In this document: one piece after another, positions 1 through 9,345 of the stretch
How the letters are laid out: each line of letters starts with the position of its first letter
Position numbering within the stretch: position 1 is the stretch's first letter
NCBI RefSeq assembly: GCF_014700075.1
Contig: NZ_JACXBU010000008.1
Coordinates: 1 to 64,000 of the forward strand
Direction of reading: 5' to 3'
DNA length: 64,000 bases
From: Pseudomonas sp. JM0905a
GTDB lineage: Bacteria > Pseudomonadota > Gammaproteobacteria > Pseudomonadales > Pseudomonadaceae
Notes under the pieces: model-generated
Seen by the model: the letters and a program-made list of their open reading frames with translations, nothing else
Databases searched by the model: none
What the model was told of the DNA's origin: nothing
Made by a program: the position numbers and the translations under genes

Positions 1-1252
1 TAAGGAAGCCGTCCGTCTCCAGACCAGCGGCATCGGTCGTGGCCGAGGTCAGGGTGTAGCTGAAGCTGTAGGTGCCATTGCTGTAACCAGTGATTTGCAC
101 CGTGCCATGGGCGGTGGTGAAGCTCTGTCCCACCAGGCTGGCGAAGCCGCTGGTGGTGAGGTCAACGCTGAGGCTGCCGACACTGAGGGTTTTCAGGTTA
201 GCCAGGCCATCGGAGTCCGCGACGGTGAAGCTGCCGGTGGTCACGTTGCTGCCGTCGCCGGCGCTGCTGCCATCGACCAGCCCCTTCTCGAATACCTGGG
301 CCAGACCGCCGCCGGCACCCGGGGTGCTGACTTCGACGGTGGGAATGTCGTTGCTGCCGACGATTGTGATGACCAGGTTTGCGGAGCTCTGGTCACCGTT
401 GCTGTCCTGGATGTTGTAGCCGAAGCCGAGGTTGACCGTCTCCCCTTCCTCCAGCCCTTCCACCGCCGGCGTGCCATTGGCCAGTTGGAAGCTGTAGCTG
501 CCGTCCGGGTTCAAGGTGACCACGCCATAGGGAGTGTTTACCAACAGGCTGCCATTGGCGCCGCTGGTGGCGCCAGGCGCCTGCCAGGAAACGAAGGCGG
601 TTGGCAGGTCCGGGCCGCCGTCGTCGTTATCCAGGACGTTGCCCTGCACGCTTTCGTCGCCCTCATTGATGCTCTGGGCATCGTCGCGGGCGACCGGCAC
701 ACCATTCACCGGCACGACTTCCGGCTCCGGAATGTCGGGTATGCCGACTTCCGGCTGCGGGAACTCCACGCCAAAGGAGATCGGGCCGGTGGGGAAACCG
801 ATACTGGGATCGACACGGCCAGCGGTCTCGCCCAGCAGCACGAAGGAGTGGCCACCACCTGCATTGCCGCCACCTGCACCGCCGCCAGGACCAGCTGCGG
901 TGGCTTCGGCGACCTTGGTCGGGTCCACGCCGGCCTCAATGGCGGCCTGCAGTTTCTCGACGTCGGTCAGGTCCTGCTGGCTGGGTGCGGTCGGCGCCTC
1001 GTCGGTGCCGGACTGGCTGGCGTCAGGGGCGCCGGCCAGCAGTGAATTGTTCAGCGGCATGCTGCTATCGCGTCCCAGCACCAGCTCCTGACCGTTGGAG
1101 AGGGTGACCGCCACCGCGCCCTGGGCGCCGGTAACCAGCTGTTCACCTGCGAACACCCGGTCGCCTTCGGTGAGCGGGCGCCGCGAACCATTCGCAGCCA
1201 CCGCAAACACTTCACCCACAACCTGCCGTATGACCCCGATTGATCCAGCCAT
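1..1252 (-). CDS. LapA-type giant biofilm adhesin, N-terminal part (continues beyond the window)
   Basis: The reading frame is open from an ATG at 1252 to base 1 with no stop, giving about 417 residues of a larger surface protein. The first ~100 residues match the LapA retention-module style (starts MAGSIGVIRQVVGEVFAVAA). Residues ~100-135 hold an LQAAIEAGVDPTKVAEATAAG segment followed by a Gly-rich linker and HSFVLL, as in LapA. From residue ~190 on there are cadherin/VCBS-like repeats with DNDDGG and PDGSYSF motifs. A GGAGGAAGG ribosome site sits just upstream. The divergent genes at 1717-6617 encode a matching type I secretion system, so this is very probably its substrate. In the LapA family the retention module plugs the outer-membrane factor and holds the adhesin on the surface until LapG cuts it. 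Total length, central repeats and the C-terminal secretion signal cannot be seen here. Confidence 0.9.
   Translation of the reverse strand, partial: MAGSIGVIRQVVGEVFAVAANGSRRPLTEGDRVFAGEQLVTGAQGAVAVTLSNGQELVLGRDSSMPLNNSLLAGAPDASQSGTDEAPTAPSQQDLTDVEKLQAAIEAGVDPTKVAEATAAGPGGGAGGGNAGGGHSFVLLGETAGRVDPSIGFPTGPISFGVEFPQPEVGIPDIPEPEVVPVNGVPVARDDAQSINEGDESVQGNVLDNDDGGPDLPTAFVSWQAPGATSGANGSLLVNTPYGVVTLNPDGSYSFQLANGTPAVEGLEEGETVNLGFGYNIQDSNGDQSSANLVITIVGSNDIPTVEVSTPGAGGGLAQVFEKGLVDGSSAGDGSNVTTGSFTVADSDGLANLKTLSVGSLSVDLTTSGFASLVGQSFTTAHGTVQITGYSNGTYSFSYTLTSATTDAAGLETDGFL
890..901 (-). other. Candidate LapG protease cleavage motif (TAAG) in the adhesin
   Basis: Codons 118-121 of the adhesin encode Thr-Ala-Ala-Gly, directly before a Gly-rich linker. 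In P. fluorescens LapA the c-di-GMP-controlled protease LapG cuts inside a TAAG motif in the same context. The motif and context are seen; cleavage here is inferred. No lapD or lapG gene lies in this window. Confidence 0.7.
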
Positions 1253-1716
1253 GATTCCTTCCTCCCGCACCGCGTGCTGCCAGCCGGGCAGCGCCGATCC
1301 CAGACAAAGAGGGTCACGGCACGTCCGAACCGAACTACGGGTACGTGAAGAAGCATTCAGGGGGCGAAGAACGGCGCCAGAAAATACCGCAGTCAATAAA
1401 ACGTCACACTCTCCGGCGCCGAACCACTACTCCGATTTCACCCCGCCCCTGTGTTTCTTGATCTGTGCCTGACCATGATGCGCGCTCGCGCAGGGAACCC
1501 GAGAGCCCCAAGACATGCGAACTGCTGGCAAAAAGATGTCTTGGATTTCCGACGAGTGCATAAGAATTTTTCCTGCTAATTCTTGTGAGGAATTCTTCTT
1601 AGCCATTTCGAAAGTTGTTCTTAGCTCTGATGTTACAAGCCTGAGACGGTTTGACATGGATTTTCGCCAATTTTTCGGCGCCAGGAAGCCAAGAACCGAA
1701 ATGGAGAACGACAGAA
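1253..1716. promoter_or_regulatory. Divergent control region between adhesin and secretion genes
   Basis: This 464-bp stretch has no convincing gene. Its right half (about 1515-1700) is clearly more AT-rich than the surroundings, as expected for divergent promoters. A perfect 9-bp inverted repeat, CCAAGACAT (1508-1516) and ATGTCTTGG (1536-1544), has a 19-bp spacer and could be an operator or a hairpin. The GGAG ribosome site at 1703-1706 serves the ATG at 1717. Confidence 0.6.
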
Positions 1717-3072
1717 ATGCGCACACTCACGCCCCTGTGGTCCGGCATGTTCCTCACCATGGCCGCCACGCAAATCCAGGCCATGACGCTCACGGAAGCC
1801 ATCCAGAGCACCCTGGACAAACATCCCGAACTCCTCTCCAGCGCCCAGAATCGACTCGTCGCCGACGAAGAGGTGAAAGTCGCCAAAGGTGGGTACCTAC
1901 CGACCGTCGACCTGATAACCGGTGTAGGTCGGGAGCAGACCGACAGCCCCTCCACTCGCGAGCTCGGCGACCACAACAAGGAAACCCTGAATTTCCGTGA
2001 TGCCGAACTGCGCCTGCGGCAGATGCTGTTCGATGGATTCAATACCCCCAACGAAGTGGCGCGTACCAAGTCCGTGGTCAATTCCCGTGCGTACTTCACC
2101 CTGGGCACCGCCGAGAGTCTGGCGCTGCGCACCGTGGAGGTGTACCTGGATGTGCTCAAGCGTCGCGAGATGGTCGTGCTGGCCAGGAACAACCTGATGG
2201 CCCACGAACGCATCCACGACCAGATCGGCCTGCGCAGCCAACGCGGCGTGGGCAGCACCGCCGACTTCGACCAGGCCGAAGCGCGCCTCGCCCTGGCCAA
2301 GAACAATCTCTATACCGAGGAAGTGAACCTGGCCGATGCCGAGGCCAGCTTTTACAGCGCCGTGGGCATGCCGGCGGATGAACTGGTGACTCCGGGCACC
2401 ATCAAGGGCGAGATGCCCGCCGACCTGCTCGCCGCGCGCCAGGGCGTGATGGACACCAACCCCCTGCTGAAATCGGCCCAGGCTGACGTGCAGGCCGCCG
2501 AGAGCCAGTACGAATCCGCCAAGGCCCCCTTCTACCCGCGCCTGGATGCCGAACTGGCCACCACCGCCGACGACAACGTGCAGGGCGACGAAGGCCACAA
2601 CAACACCTGGCGGGCCGGCGTGGTGATGAATTACAACCTTTTCAACGGCATGCGCGACAAGGCCCGCCTGCAGGCCGCCGCCCACCAGATCAACCAGTCC
2701 ATGGACATTCGCAACAATGCCCTACGGGTGCTCAACGAGAACCTCTCGCTGGCCTGGAACGCCATGGAAAACGCCCGCAAGCAAACCCCCGAGGCGCGTG
2801 ACTACGCCGACTACACCGCCCGTGTCCGCGAGGCCTACCAACAGCAGTTCGGCCTCGGCCAGCGCACTCTGCTGGACCTGCTGGACAGCGAGAACGAACT
2901 CTTCACCGCCAACCGCCGCTATGTGGAAGTGCGCTACACCGAAGAGTTCTCCATGTACCGGGTGATCTCGGCCATGGGCGACCTGCTGCGTCGCCAGAAG
3001 GTCGTGGTCCCGGCAGAAGCCGTCGCCCTCAGTGAAGTGAAGAGCGAAGCCCGGCTGCCGGATATGCAGTAA
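1717..3072 (+). CDS. TolC-family outer membrane factor of the adhesin type I secretion system (LapE-like)
   Basis: This 451-residue protein is the outer-membrane channel expected to complete a type I secretion system with the ABC exporter and adaptor downstream. The start at 1717 (MRTLTPLWSG) gives a signal peptide ending near AATQIQA and is preceded by GGAG at 10 bp; the frame is open further upstream, but that would put the signal peptide inside the protein. The mature part begins MTLTEAIQSTLDKHPEL and shows two OEP-like halves, with repeated helical segments (SQYESAKAPFYPRLDAEL; RTLLDLLDSENELFTA) typical of TolC. It is the first gene of a three-gene run with gaps of 21 and 11 bp. Being opposite a LapA-like adhesin, it is also the likely pore in which that adhesin is retained. 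Confidence 0.88.
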   Translation: MRTLTPLWSGMFLTMAATQIQAMTLTEAIQSTLDKHPELLSSAQNRLVADEEVKVAKGGYLPTVDLITGVGREQTDSPSTRELGDHNKETLNFRDAELRLRQMLFDGFNTPNEVARTKSVVNSRAYFTLGTAESLALRTVEVYLDVLKRREMVVLARNNLMAHERIHDQIGLRSQRGVGSTADFDQAEARLALAKNNLYTEEVNLADAEASFYSAVGMPADELVTPGTIKGEMPADLLAARQGVMDTNPLLKSAQADVQAAESQYESAKAPFYPRLDAELATTADDNVQGDEGHNNTWRAGVVMNYNLFNGMRDKARLQAAAHQINQSMDIRNNALRVLNENLSLAWNAMENARKQTPEARDYADYTARVREAYQQQFGLGQRTLLDLLDSENELFTANRRYVEVRYTEEFSMYRVISAMGDLLRRQKVVVPAEAVALSEVKSEARLPDMQ

Positions 3073-3093
3073 TCCAGACGGGAGTCCACCACC

Positions 3094-5253
3094 ATGACCA
3101 CCATGGAACGGACTGCTGGTCCCAGGGATCCACGACAGGGCCATGACGACCCGCTGCTCGACGGCCTGCTGATCCTCTGTCGCCTGCACGGCCGCCCGGC
3201 GAGCCGCGCCAGCCTGAGTAGCGGCCTGCCGATGCCAGGCCAACGCCTGTCCCCCGAGCTGCTGACTCGCGCGGCGGCTCGCGCCGGCCTGCAGGGTCGC
3301 CTGCTGCGCCGCGAACTTGCTGCCATCTCGCCGCTCAACCTGCCGCTGCTGCTACTCCTCAAGGGTGGCCGCAGTGCGGTGCTGACGCGCTTCGATGGCA
3401 AGGGCCGGGCGCTGATCCTGCCCTGCGAGGCTGACGGTGGCGAGCAGTGGGTGCCCACTGAAATCCTCGCCCTGGAATACAGCGGCAGTGCGCTGTTCGC
3501 GCGCCCGCGCCACGAGCTGGAGGAAGCCCACGCGCCGCTGGTACCCAGGGTCACCTCCTGGTTCCGCGACACCCTGCGGCTGTCCCGCTGGCTCTATGCC
3601 GACGCCATGCTGGCGAGCCTGCTGATCAACCTGCTGGGCATGATGGTGCCGCTGTTCGTGATGCAGACCTACGACCGCGTAGTGCCCAACCAGGCCACCG
3701 CGACGCTCTGGGTCCTGGCCATCGGCCTGCTGCTCGGCACCGGCTTCGATCTCCTGCTGCGGGTGCTGCGCGCCAACCTGCTGGACAGCGCTGGCAAGAA
3801 GACCGACGTGGTGCTTTCGGCCACGCTCTTCGAACGCATCATCGGCATGTCGATCAAGGCACGGCCGGCCACCATTGGCGGCTTCGCCCAGAGCATCCAC
3901 GACTTCCAGGGACTGCGCGAATTCCTCACCGCGGTAACCCTCACCAGCCTGATCGACCTGCCCTTTTCGGTGCTGATGCTGCTGGTGATCGGCCTGCTCG
4001 GCGGACCGCTGGTGGCGATCCCGATCCTCGCGTTCCCGATCACGGCGATCTTCGCCTGGATCATCCAGGCGCGCCTGCGCGATACCGTGCAACGCAGCCT
4101 GGCCCTGGGCGCGGAACGCCAGGCGCTGCTGATCGAAACCCTCTCGGGCCTGGAAACCCTCAAGGCCTGCGGCGCCGAAAGCGAGCGCCAGCATCGCTGG
4201 GAACACACCCATGGCGCACTCACCCGCCTGGACAGCCATGCCCGCTTCCTCTCCGCGCTGGCCACCAACGGCACGCTGTTCATGCAGCAGTTCGCCGGGC
4301 TGGCGATGATCGTCACCGGCGTCTACAGCATCATCGCCGGCAATCTCAGCGTCGGCGCGCTGGTGGCCTGCTACATGCTCAATAGCCGCGTGCTTTCGCC
4401 CCTTGGGCAGATCGCCGGGCTCATCACTCGCTACCAGCAGGCGCGGCTGACCATGAAATCCACCGACGCCCTGATGTCCTTGCCCCAGGAGCGCGAAGTC
4501 AGCCAGCAGCCGCTGGAACATCAGGCGTTCAAGGGCAACCTGGAAGTGCGCCAGGTGGAGTTCAGCTATCCGGGCCAGGGCAGTCCGGCGCTGAACAAGG
4601 TCAGCCTGCGCGTAGCGGCCGGCGAGCGGATCGGCATCATCGGCCGCAGCGGCTCGGGTAAGAGCACCCTGGCGCGGCTGATCCTCGGTTTCTACACGCC
4701 GGAGGAAGGCCAGCTGCTGCTGGACAACATCGACCTGCGGCAGACCGACATCGGTGACCTGCGCCAGCAGATCGGCTACGTCAGCCACGACCTGCCGCTT
4801 CTGGCCGGCAGCCTGCGCGACAACCTCACCCTTGGCGCACGTTACGTCAGCGACGAACGCATGCTCGAAGTGGCCGAGCTGACCGGCGTCGCCGACCTCG
4901 CCCGGCAACATCCGCAAGGCTACGACCGCCCCGTGGGCGAGCGCGGCCAACTGCTCTCCAGCGGCCAGCGCCAAGCCGTGCTGCTGGCCCGCGCGCTGCT
5001 GCTCGACCCGCCGCTGCTGGTGCTCGACGAACCCACCAGTGCCATGGACAACTCCAGCGAAGAACAACTGCGCCAACGCCTGGCGACCTGGTCGGTGGGC
5101 AAGACGCTGATCCTCATCACCCATCGCAGCTCAATGCTGGCATTGGTGGATCGCCTTGTGGTGCTGGACAACGGCCAGGTCGTCGCCGACGGACCCAAGG
5201 ACACCGTCATCGACGCCCTGCGCAAAGGCCGCATCGGTCAGGGCATCGCCTGA
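3094..5253 (+). CDS. Type I secretion ABC transporter, LapB-like
   Basis: This is a 719-residue inner-membrane exporter with fused ATPase. Residues ~15-130 form a C39-peptidase-like domain without an obvious catalytic Cys-His pair, as in RTX exporters that do not process their substrate. Six membrane segments follow (about 165-450, for example LLINLLGMMVPLFVMQTYDRV). The C-terminal nucleotide-binding domain has Walker A GRSGSGKST, the signature LSSGQRQAVLLARALL, Walker B LLVLDEPTSAMD and the switch His in ITHRS. ATG at 3094 has GGAG at 3081-3084; an in-frame ATG at 3103 is an alternative. Position between the TolC-like and HlyD-like genes and opposite the adhesin indicates it exports that adhesin. 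Name lapB by analogy only. Confidence 0.9.
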   Translation: MTTMERTAGPRDPRQGHDDPLLDGLLILCRLHGRPASRASLSSGLPMPGQRLSPELLTRAAARAGLQGRLLRRELAAISPLNLPLLLLLKGGRSAVLTRFDGKGRALILPCEADGGEQWVPTEILALEYSGSALFARPRHELEEAHAPLVPRVTSWFRDTLRLSRWLYADAMLASLLINLLGMMVPLFVMQTYDRVVPNQATATLWVLAIGLLLGTGFDLLLRVLRANLLDSAGKKTDVVLSATLFERIIGMSIKARPATIGGFAQSIHDFQGLREFLTAVTLTSLIDLPFSVLMLLVIGLLGGPLVAIPILAFPITAIFAWIIQARLRDTVQRSLALGAERQALLIETLSGLETLKACGAESERQHRWEHTHGALTRLDSHARFLSALATNGTLFMQQFAGLAMIVTGVYSIIAGNLSVGALVACYMLNSRVLSPLGQIAGLITRYQQARLTMKSTDALMSLPQEREVSQQPLEHQAFKGNLEVRQVEFSYPGQGSPALNKVSLRVAAGERIGIIGRSGSGKSTLARLILGFYTPEEGQLLLDNIDLRQTDIGDLRQQIGYVSHDLPLLAGSLRDNLTLGARYVSDERMLEVAELTGVADLARQHPQGYDRPVGERGQLLSSGQRQAVLLARALLLDPPLLVLDEPTSAMDNSSEEQLRQRLATWSVGKTLILITHRSSMLALVDRLVVLDNGQVVADGPKDTVIDALRKGRIGQGIA

Positions 5254-5264
5254 GGAGGCACAGC

Positions 5265-6617
5265 ATGGCCAGCGCAGAAACGCCCCATTCCTACTTCGGC
5301 CGCCACAATGGCGCCGATGCCGAGTTCATGCCGGAGGTGGCCGGCGCCATGGCGGAAGACTCGCCACGGGCAACCCGCATCACCGTCTGGGTGGCCTGTA
5401 CCCTGCTGCTGGTGGCACTGGCCTGGGCGCACTTCGCCGTACTGGACGAAGTCACCACCGGCGAAGGCAAGGCGATCCCTTCCAGCAAGGTGCAGATCAT
5501 CCAGAACCTGGAAGGCGGCATCGTCTCGGAAATCCTCGTGCGCGAGGGCCAGGTGGTGGACAAGGGCACCGTCCTGCTGCGCCTGGACGACACCCGCTTC
5601 CGCTCGAACAAAGGCGAGACCGAAGCCGACCGCCTGGCGCTGATGGCCAAGGTGGAACGCCTGTCCGCCGAGGCCGAGGGCCGCGAAATGGCCCTGCCCG
5701 AAGAGATCACCCGCAACGCACCACAGCTGGCCGAAGACGAGAAAGCCCTCTACCGCGCGCGCAACGAGCGCCTGGAAAGCGAGCAGCGCATCCTCAGCGA
5801 ACAGCTGCGGCAGAAGACGCAAGAGCTGGCCGAGTTCCGCTCCAAGAGCCAGCAGTACCGCTCCAGCCTGGGCCTGATCCAGCAGGAGCTGAACATGTCC
5901 CAGCCGCTGGTGAAGGCCGGTGCCATCGCCCAGGTGGAAATCCTCCGCCTGCAGCGCAGCGCCGTGGAAACTCGCGGCGAACTGGAAGCCACCAACCTGG
6001 CCATTCCCCGCGCCGAGGCGGCGGTGTCGGAGATCGAGCGGAAGATGGAGGAAAGCCGGCTGTCGTTCCGCTCCGACGCCTTCAAGGAACTCAACGAGGC
6101 GCGCACCGAGCTGTCGAAGATCACCTCCACCAGCAAGGCCATCGACGACCGCGTCAGCCGTACCACGGTGGTCTCGCCGGTGCACGGTGTGATCAAGCAG
6201 CTCAAGGTCAACACCATCGGCGGCGTGGTCCAGCCCGGCAGCGACCTGGTGGAAGTGGTGCCGCTGGAAGACAGCCTGCTGATCGAGGCACGCATCCGCC
6301 CGCAGGACGTGGCGTTCCTGCATCCAGGGCAGAAGGCGATGGTCAAGTTCACCGCCTACGACTACACCATCTACGGCGGCCTCAAGGCAGACCTGGAACT
6401 GATCAGCGCCGACACCATCCAGGATGAGGAAGGCAAGAGCTTCTACCTGATCCAGGTACGCACCGAGAAAAGCCACCTGGGCAAGGACGACCACCCGCTG
6501 CTGATCATCCCGGGCATGGTCGCCACCGTGGACATCATCACCGGCCAGAAGAGCGTGCTGGATTACCTGCTGAAACCCGTGCTGAAGGCGCGCCAGGAAG
6601 CGATGCGGGAGCGGTAG
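5265..6617 (+). CDS. Type I secretion membrane fusion protein, HlyD family (LapC-like)
   Basis: This 450-residue periplasmic adaptor joins the ABC exporter to the outer-membrane factor. A short cytoplasmic tail is followed by one membrane anchor (about residues 44-63, VWVACTLLLVALAWAHFAVL). Then come a barrel-sandwich half with NLEGGIVSEILVREGQVV, a long coiled coil (about 125-280), and the second half with SPVHGVIKQLKVNTIGGVVQPG, the standard HlyD layout. A GGAGG ribosome site lies in the 11-bp gap after the exporter gene, so the three genes are almost certainly one transcript. Confidence 0.9.
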   Translation: MASAETPHSYFGRHNGADAEFMPEVAGAMAEDSPRATRITVWVACTLLLVALAWAHFAVLDEVTTGEGKAIPSSKVQIIQNLEGGIVSEILVREGQVVDKGTVLLRLDDTRFRSNKGETEADRLALMAKVERLSAEAEGREMALPEEITRNAPQLAEDEKALYRARNERLESEQRILSEQLRQKTQELAEFRSKSQQYRSSLGLIQQELNMSQPLVKAGAIAQVEILRLQRSAVETRGELEATNLAIPRAEAAVSEIERKMEESRLSFRSDAFKELNEARTELSKITSTSKAIDDRVSRTTVVSPVHGVIKQLKVNTIGGVVQPGSDLVEVVPLEDSLLIEARIRPQDVAFLHPGQKAMVKFTAYDYTIYGGLKADLELISADTIQDEEGKSFYLIQVRTEKSHLGKDDHPLLIIPGMVATVDIITGQKSVLDYLLKPVLKARQEAMRER

Positions 6618-6628
6618 TTTCCGGCGCC

Positions 6629-6729
6629 CGTAGGTTGGTGCGGGCGGCGTTCCGTCAGAGCGAAGCGAAGCCCAACACGCGAAGTCCGACTCTGGATCGT
6701 TGGGCCTCGCGTAGCTCGGACCAACCTAC
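6629..6729. repeat. Dispersed palindrome, GTAGGTTGG family
   Basis: It starts CGTAGGTTGG and ends CCAACCTAC, with inner arms AAGCGAAGCCCAACA and TGTTGGGC-type sequence. Related copies are at 24171-24274, 38891-38977 and 43281-43366. It lies just after the HlyD gene and may fold at the transcript end. Confidence 0.75.
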
Positions 6730-6770
6730 TTGTCGTGGTTCTTTCTGACGTTCCGTGGGTTGGCCTAGCC

Positions 6771-6857
6771 CGTAGGGTGGAAATCGCTTTTTATTTCCAC
6801 CACTCGGTGCACAGCCGGACGCAGATGGTGGATGAGAAGAGCGTCATCCACCCTACG
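6771..6857. repeat. Dispersed palindrome, GTAGGGTGG variant
   Basis: The ends are CGTAGGGTGGA and TCCACCCTACG, with inner arms GTGGAAAT and ATTTCCAC. This differs from the neighbouring GTAGGTTGG element and looks like a separate subfamily. No other copy of this variant was seen in the window. Confidence 0.6.
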
Positions 6858-6878
6858 AATTGGCTTTGGCCCCATCCT

Positions 6879-6978
6879 GTGGGGGCGAATTCATTCGCCA
6901 AGCGGAGCGCAGCTCCGCCCTCCCGACGCCTCGTGCCCCCGTTTTCCCTCACCCCAGCCCTCTCCCGGAGGGAGAGGG
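6879..6978. repeat. Half REP element followed by a CCCTCTCCC/GGGAGAGGG hairpin
   Basis: GTGGGGGCGAATTCATTCGC starts a half REP at 6879. It is followed by a perfect stem CCCTCTCCC (6958-6966) and GGGAGAGGG (6970-6978) of a second repeat type. Together with the two preceding palindromes this fills the whole 6618-7002 gap; no gene is visible there. Confidence 0.7.
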
Positions 6979-7002
6979 GGTATCGGTGCCGGCGTTCAGG
7001 AC

Positions 7003-7605
7003 CTACGCACCGTCCCCGTGATTCTTCCTGAAGGTTTCCTCCCCCATCGCCTCGATCTGCCCCTGGATCAGGGCCTCGAATGGCCGCAGCAGTGCGTCGA
7101 ATCGATTCGGGGCTTCAAGGGTGTCGAGGGCGGCAACGATGGCTTCGATGGTGGACAGCGCGCCGGCCATGGGCGCCTTGCGCAGGCGATAGCGGGAGGT
7201 CAGGCCGTCGGGCAGGGTCACCCTGGGCAGGGCTTCCAGTTCGGGATTGAGATAGAGCAACTTGCGCGCCTTGCGCCAGGTGCCATCAGGCACCACCAGC
7301 AGGAGCGGGCGTGGATCATCGCCGGCTACTTCCGCCACGGGGCGGGCTTCCTCGCCGGGGAACAGCAGGCAGGCGCGGTAGCGGTCGTCAGCCAGCGTCA
7401 CGGCCAGATCATCGAACCGCTCGCCCACGCGCAGCTCGGCATTTTCCAGCCCCAGGGCCGCCAGGCGCGCGGTGTTCAGTGCATGGTTCACCTCGCTCGG
7501 ATGCTGCAACAGCAGCACACGGGTGCGGCTCGCCAGGTGTGGAATCAGCGGGCACAGGCAATGGGTTTCGGGGCGCTGGCAGCGCGGGCAACTCGGGCGG
7601 GGCAT
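7003..7605 (-). CDS. DTW-domain tRNA-uridine aminocarboxypropyltransferase (TapT-like)
   Basis: A 200-residue DTW-family protein. The N-terminus has a Cys-rich metal-binding pattern (CPRCQRPETHCLCPLI). The family signature appears as VVPDGTWRKARKLL around residues 99-112, with the DGTW variant of DTW. The C-terminal RLRKAPMAGALSTIEA segment is also typical. Characterised members such as E. coli TapT (YfiP) add the acp group from S-adenosylmethionine to U47 of tRNAs, and that is the likely role. AGGAG precedes the ATG at 7605. It stands alone between repeat clusters. Confidence 0.85.
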   Translation of the reverse strand: MPRPSCPRCQRPETHCLCPLIPHLASRTRVLLLQHPSEVNHALNTARLAALGLENAELRVGERFDDLAVTLADDRYRACLLFPGEEARPVAEVAGDDPRPLLLVVPDGTWRKARKLLYLNPELEALPRVTLPDGLTSRYRLRKAPMAGALSTIEAIVAALDTLEAPNRFDALLRPFEALIQGQIEAMGEETFRKNHGDGA

Positions 7606-7654
7606 GGTGTTCTCCTGGGCGGATCATTCTGCCACAGGGCCAGCGGGCGACGTG

Positions 7655-7754
7655 TTGTGGGGGCGATTTCAATCGCCAAGCGGACCGCAGGTTCGCCCTG
7701 CAATCCTGCATGGGGCGGCTACGCCGCCCTTGGCGAATGAATTCGCCCCTACAA
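7655..7754. repeat. REP pair (inverted, about 100 bp)
   Basis: Two inverted halves, beginning TTGTGGGGGCGATTTCAATC and ending ATGAATTCGCCCCTACAA, with a GC-rich core. It sits between the DTW gene and aer. Closely similar to the pairs at 30935-31030 and 34682-34777. Confidence 0.85.
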
Positions 7755-7779
7755 GGAGTCCATCTGCCCCGGAAACGAA

Positions 7780-9345
7780 CTACCGATTGAACCGCTCCGC
7801 CAGGCTGTGCAGGTAGTCCGCCATGCGCTCCAGGTCCTGGCTGATGGCGGCGCCTTCCTGGGCCTGGCCGGCGCTGTGGTCGGAAAGCTGGGCGATGCGG
7901 GTGATCTGCCGGCTGATGTCTTCGGCCACATGGCTCTGCTGCTCGGACGCGGCGGCCATCTGCTGGCTCATGCCGGTAATCCGGGTCACCGCCTGGCTGA
8001 TGCCTTCCAGGGCTTCACGCACGGCCTGCACGCTGTCCACGCTGTCGCGGGAGATGACCTCACCGCGGCTGGCGGTGGCCACGGCACGTTCGGCGCCGGC
8101 ACGCAGGGAGGCGATGATCTCGTGGATCTGCTCGGTGGACTGCCGGGTGCGCGACGCCAGGGTGCGAACCTCATCGGCCACCACGGCAAAGCCCCTGCCC
8201 TGCTCGCCGGCCCGAGCCGCTTCGATGGCGGCATTGAGCGCCAGCAGGTTGGTCTGCTCGGCGATGGCGGTGATCACGTCCGCCACGCTGCCGATGGAGT
8301 GGGTGGACTCGGCCAGGTCATGCACCGCGCGGCCGATCTCGCTCACCGCCTCGGCCATGTGGCGCATGGCGCCCAGGCTTTCGCCGGCCAGGTCGTTGCC
8401 CTGGCGCGCCAGGCGTTCGGCTTCCTCAGCAGCATGGGCGGTGTGGCTGACGTTGTGGGAGACCTCCTGGATGGTGGCGGCCATCTCGTTGATGGCGGTA
8501 GCCGACTGGTCCGTCTCGCTGCGTTGCTGTTCCAGCAGTTCGGCCTCCGAACGGGACAGCCGCGCCGCCTCTGCGGCACGCTGCTTGACGCTTTCGCCGG
8601 CATCTTCCAGTCGCGTGAGAGCGGTCTGCAGACGCGCTTCCTCGCTGATCATGGCCATGTCCAGCAAGGCCTGGGCGCCCCGGCTGTCGGTGTAGGTCAG
8701 GGCCACCAGGCCACTGGTGAACGCCTTGGGATGCTCAGCCAGGGTGCGGCGAATGGTCTGCCGGTAGCGGTACAGCTGGAAGGAACCCAGGGCGAACATG
8801 GTCGCCAGGGTGAGCACCAGCGATGGCCAGCCTTGCAGCAGCAGATTGCCGGCCACCAGCACGAGGGTGGCGAGGATCACCGGCCAGGAACGCATGAAGT
8901 CGTAGGTCCAGTATTCCAGCCGGGGCACCGGCGACTTGCCGGCGCGCAGGCGCGCATAGAGGGCGTCTGCACGGGCCACCTGGTCGCGGCTGGGCAGCGA
9001 GCGCACTGACTCGTAGCCGATCATCCTGCCGTCTTCGTAGACCGGCGTGACGTAAGCGCTGACCCAATAGAAATCGCCGTTCTTCGAGCGGTTCTTCACC
9101 AGCCCCATCCAGGGTTTGCCCTGCTTGAGGGTGTCCCACATGTGGGCGAATACCGGCGGCGGCATGTCGGGGTGGCGGACAATGTTGTGTGGCTGGCCGA
9201 GCAGCTCTTCTCGGGTGAAACCGCTGATGGCGACGAAGGCGTCGTTGCAGTAGGTGATCTTGCTATGGAGGTCGGTGGTGGAAATCAGCCTTTCATCGGC
9301 ACTGAACGTACGTTCCCGTTGGGTCACGGGCAGATTCTGACGCAT
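7780..9345 (-). CDS. aer: Aer-like aerotaxis receptor (PAS domain, methyl-accepting)
   Basis: A 521-residue chemoreceptor, to my knowledge the same length as P. aeruginosa Aer. An N-terminal PAS domain (about 15-115; [41 protein letters not shown]) matches the FAD-binding PAS of Aer. Two hydrophobic segments (about 150-190) form a membrane hairpin without a periplasmic sensor. The signalling tip reads [20 protein letters not shown]. It probably senses redox or oxygen through FAD and signals to CheA/CheW. AGGAG is upstream of the ATG at 9345. Gene is monocistronic. Confidence 0.88.
   Translation of the reverse strand: MRQNLPVTQRERTFSADERLISTTDLHSKITYCNDAFVAISGFTREELLGQPHNIVRHPDMPPPVFAHMWDTLKQGKPWMGLVKNRSKNGDFYWVSAYVTPVYEDGRMIGYESVRSLPSRDQVARADALYARLRAGKSPVPRLEYWTYDFMRSWPVILATLVLVAGNLLLQGWPSLVLTLATMFALGSFQLYRYRQTIRRTLAEHPKAFTSGLVALTYTDSRGAQALLDMAMISEEARLQTALTRLEDAGESVKQRAAEAARLSRSEAELLEQQRSETDQSATAINEMAATIQEVSHNVSHTAHAAEEAERLARQGNDLAGESLGAMRHMAEAVSEIGRAVHDLAESTHSIGSVADVITAIAEQTNLLALNAAIEAARAGEQGRGFAVVADEVRTLASRTRQSTEQIHEIIASLRAGAERAVATASRGEVISRDSVDSVQAVREALEGISQAVTRITGMSQQMAAASEQQSHVAEDISRQITRIAQLSDHSAGQAQEGAAISQDLERMADYLHSLAERFNR

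Noticed and set aside
95-1091. Long plus-strand ORFs (316 and 185 aa) in the first kilobase
   Set aside because: They are antisense to the adhesin frame on the minus strand, which has clear LapA-like sequence; the plus-strand translations have no recognisable features.
6735-7031. Short ORFs between the HlyD gene and the DTW gene
   Set aside because: They consist of three repeat families in translation.
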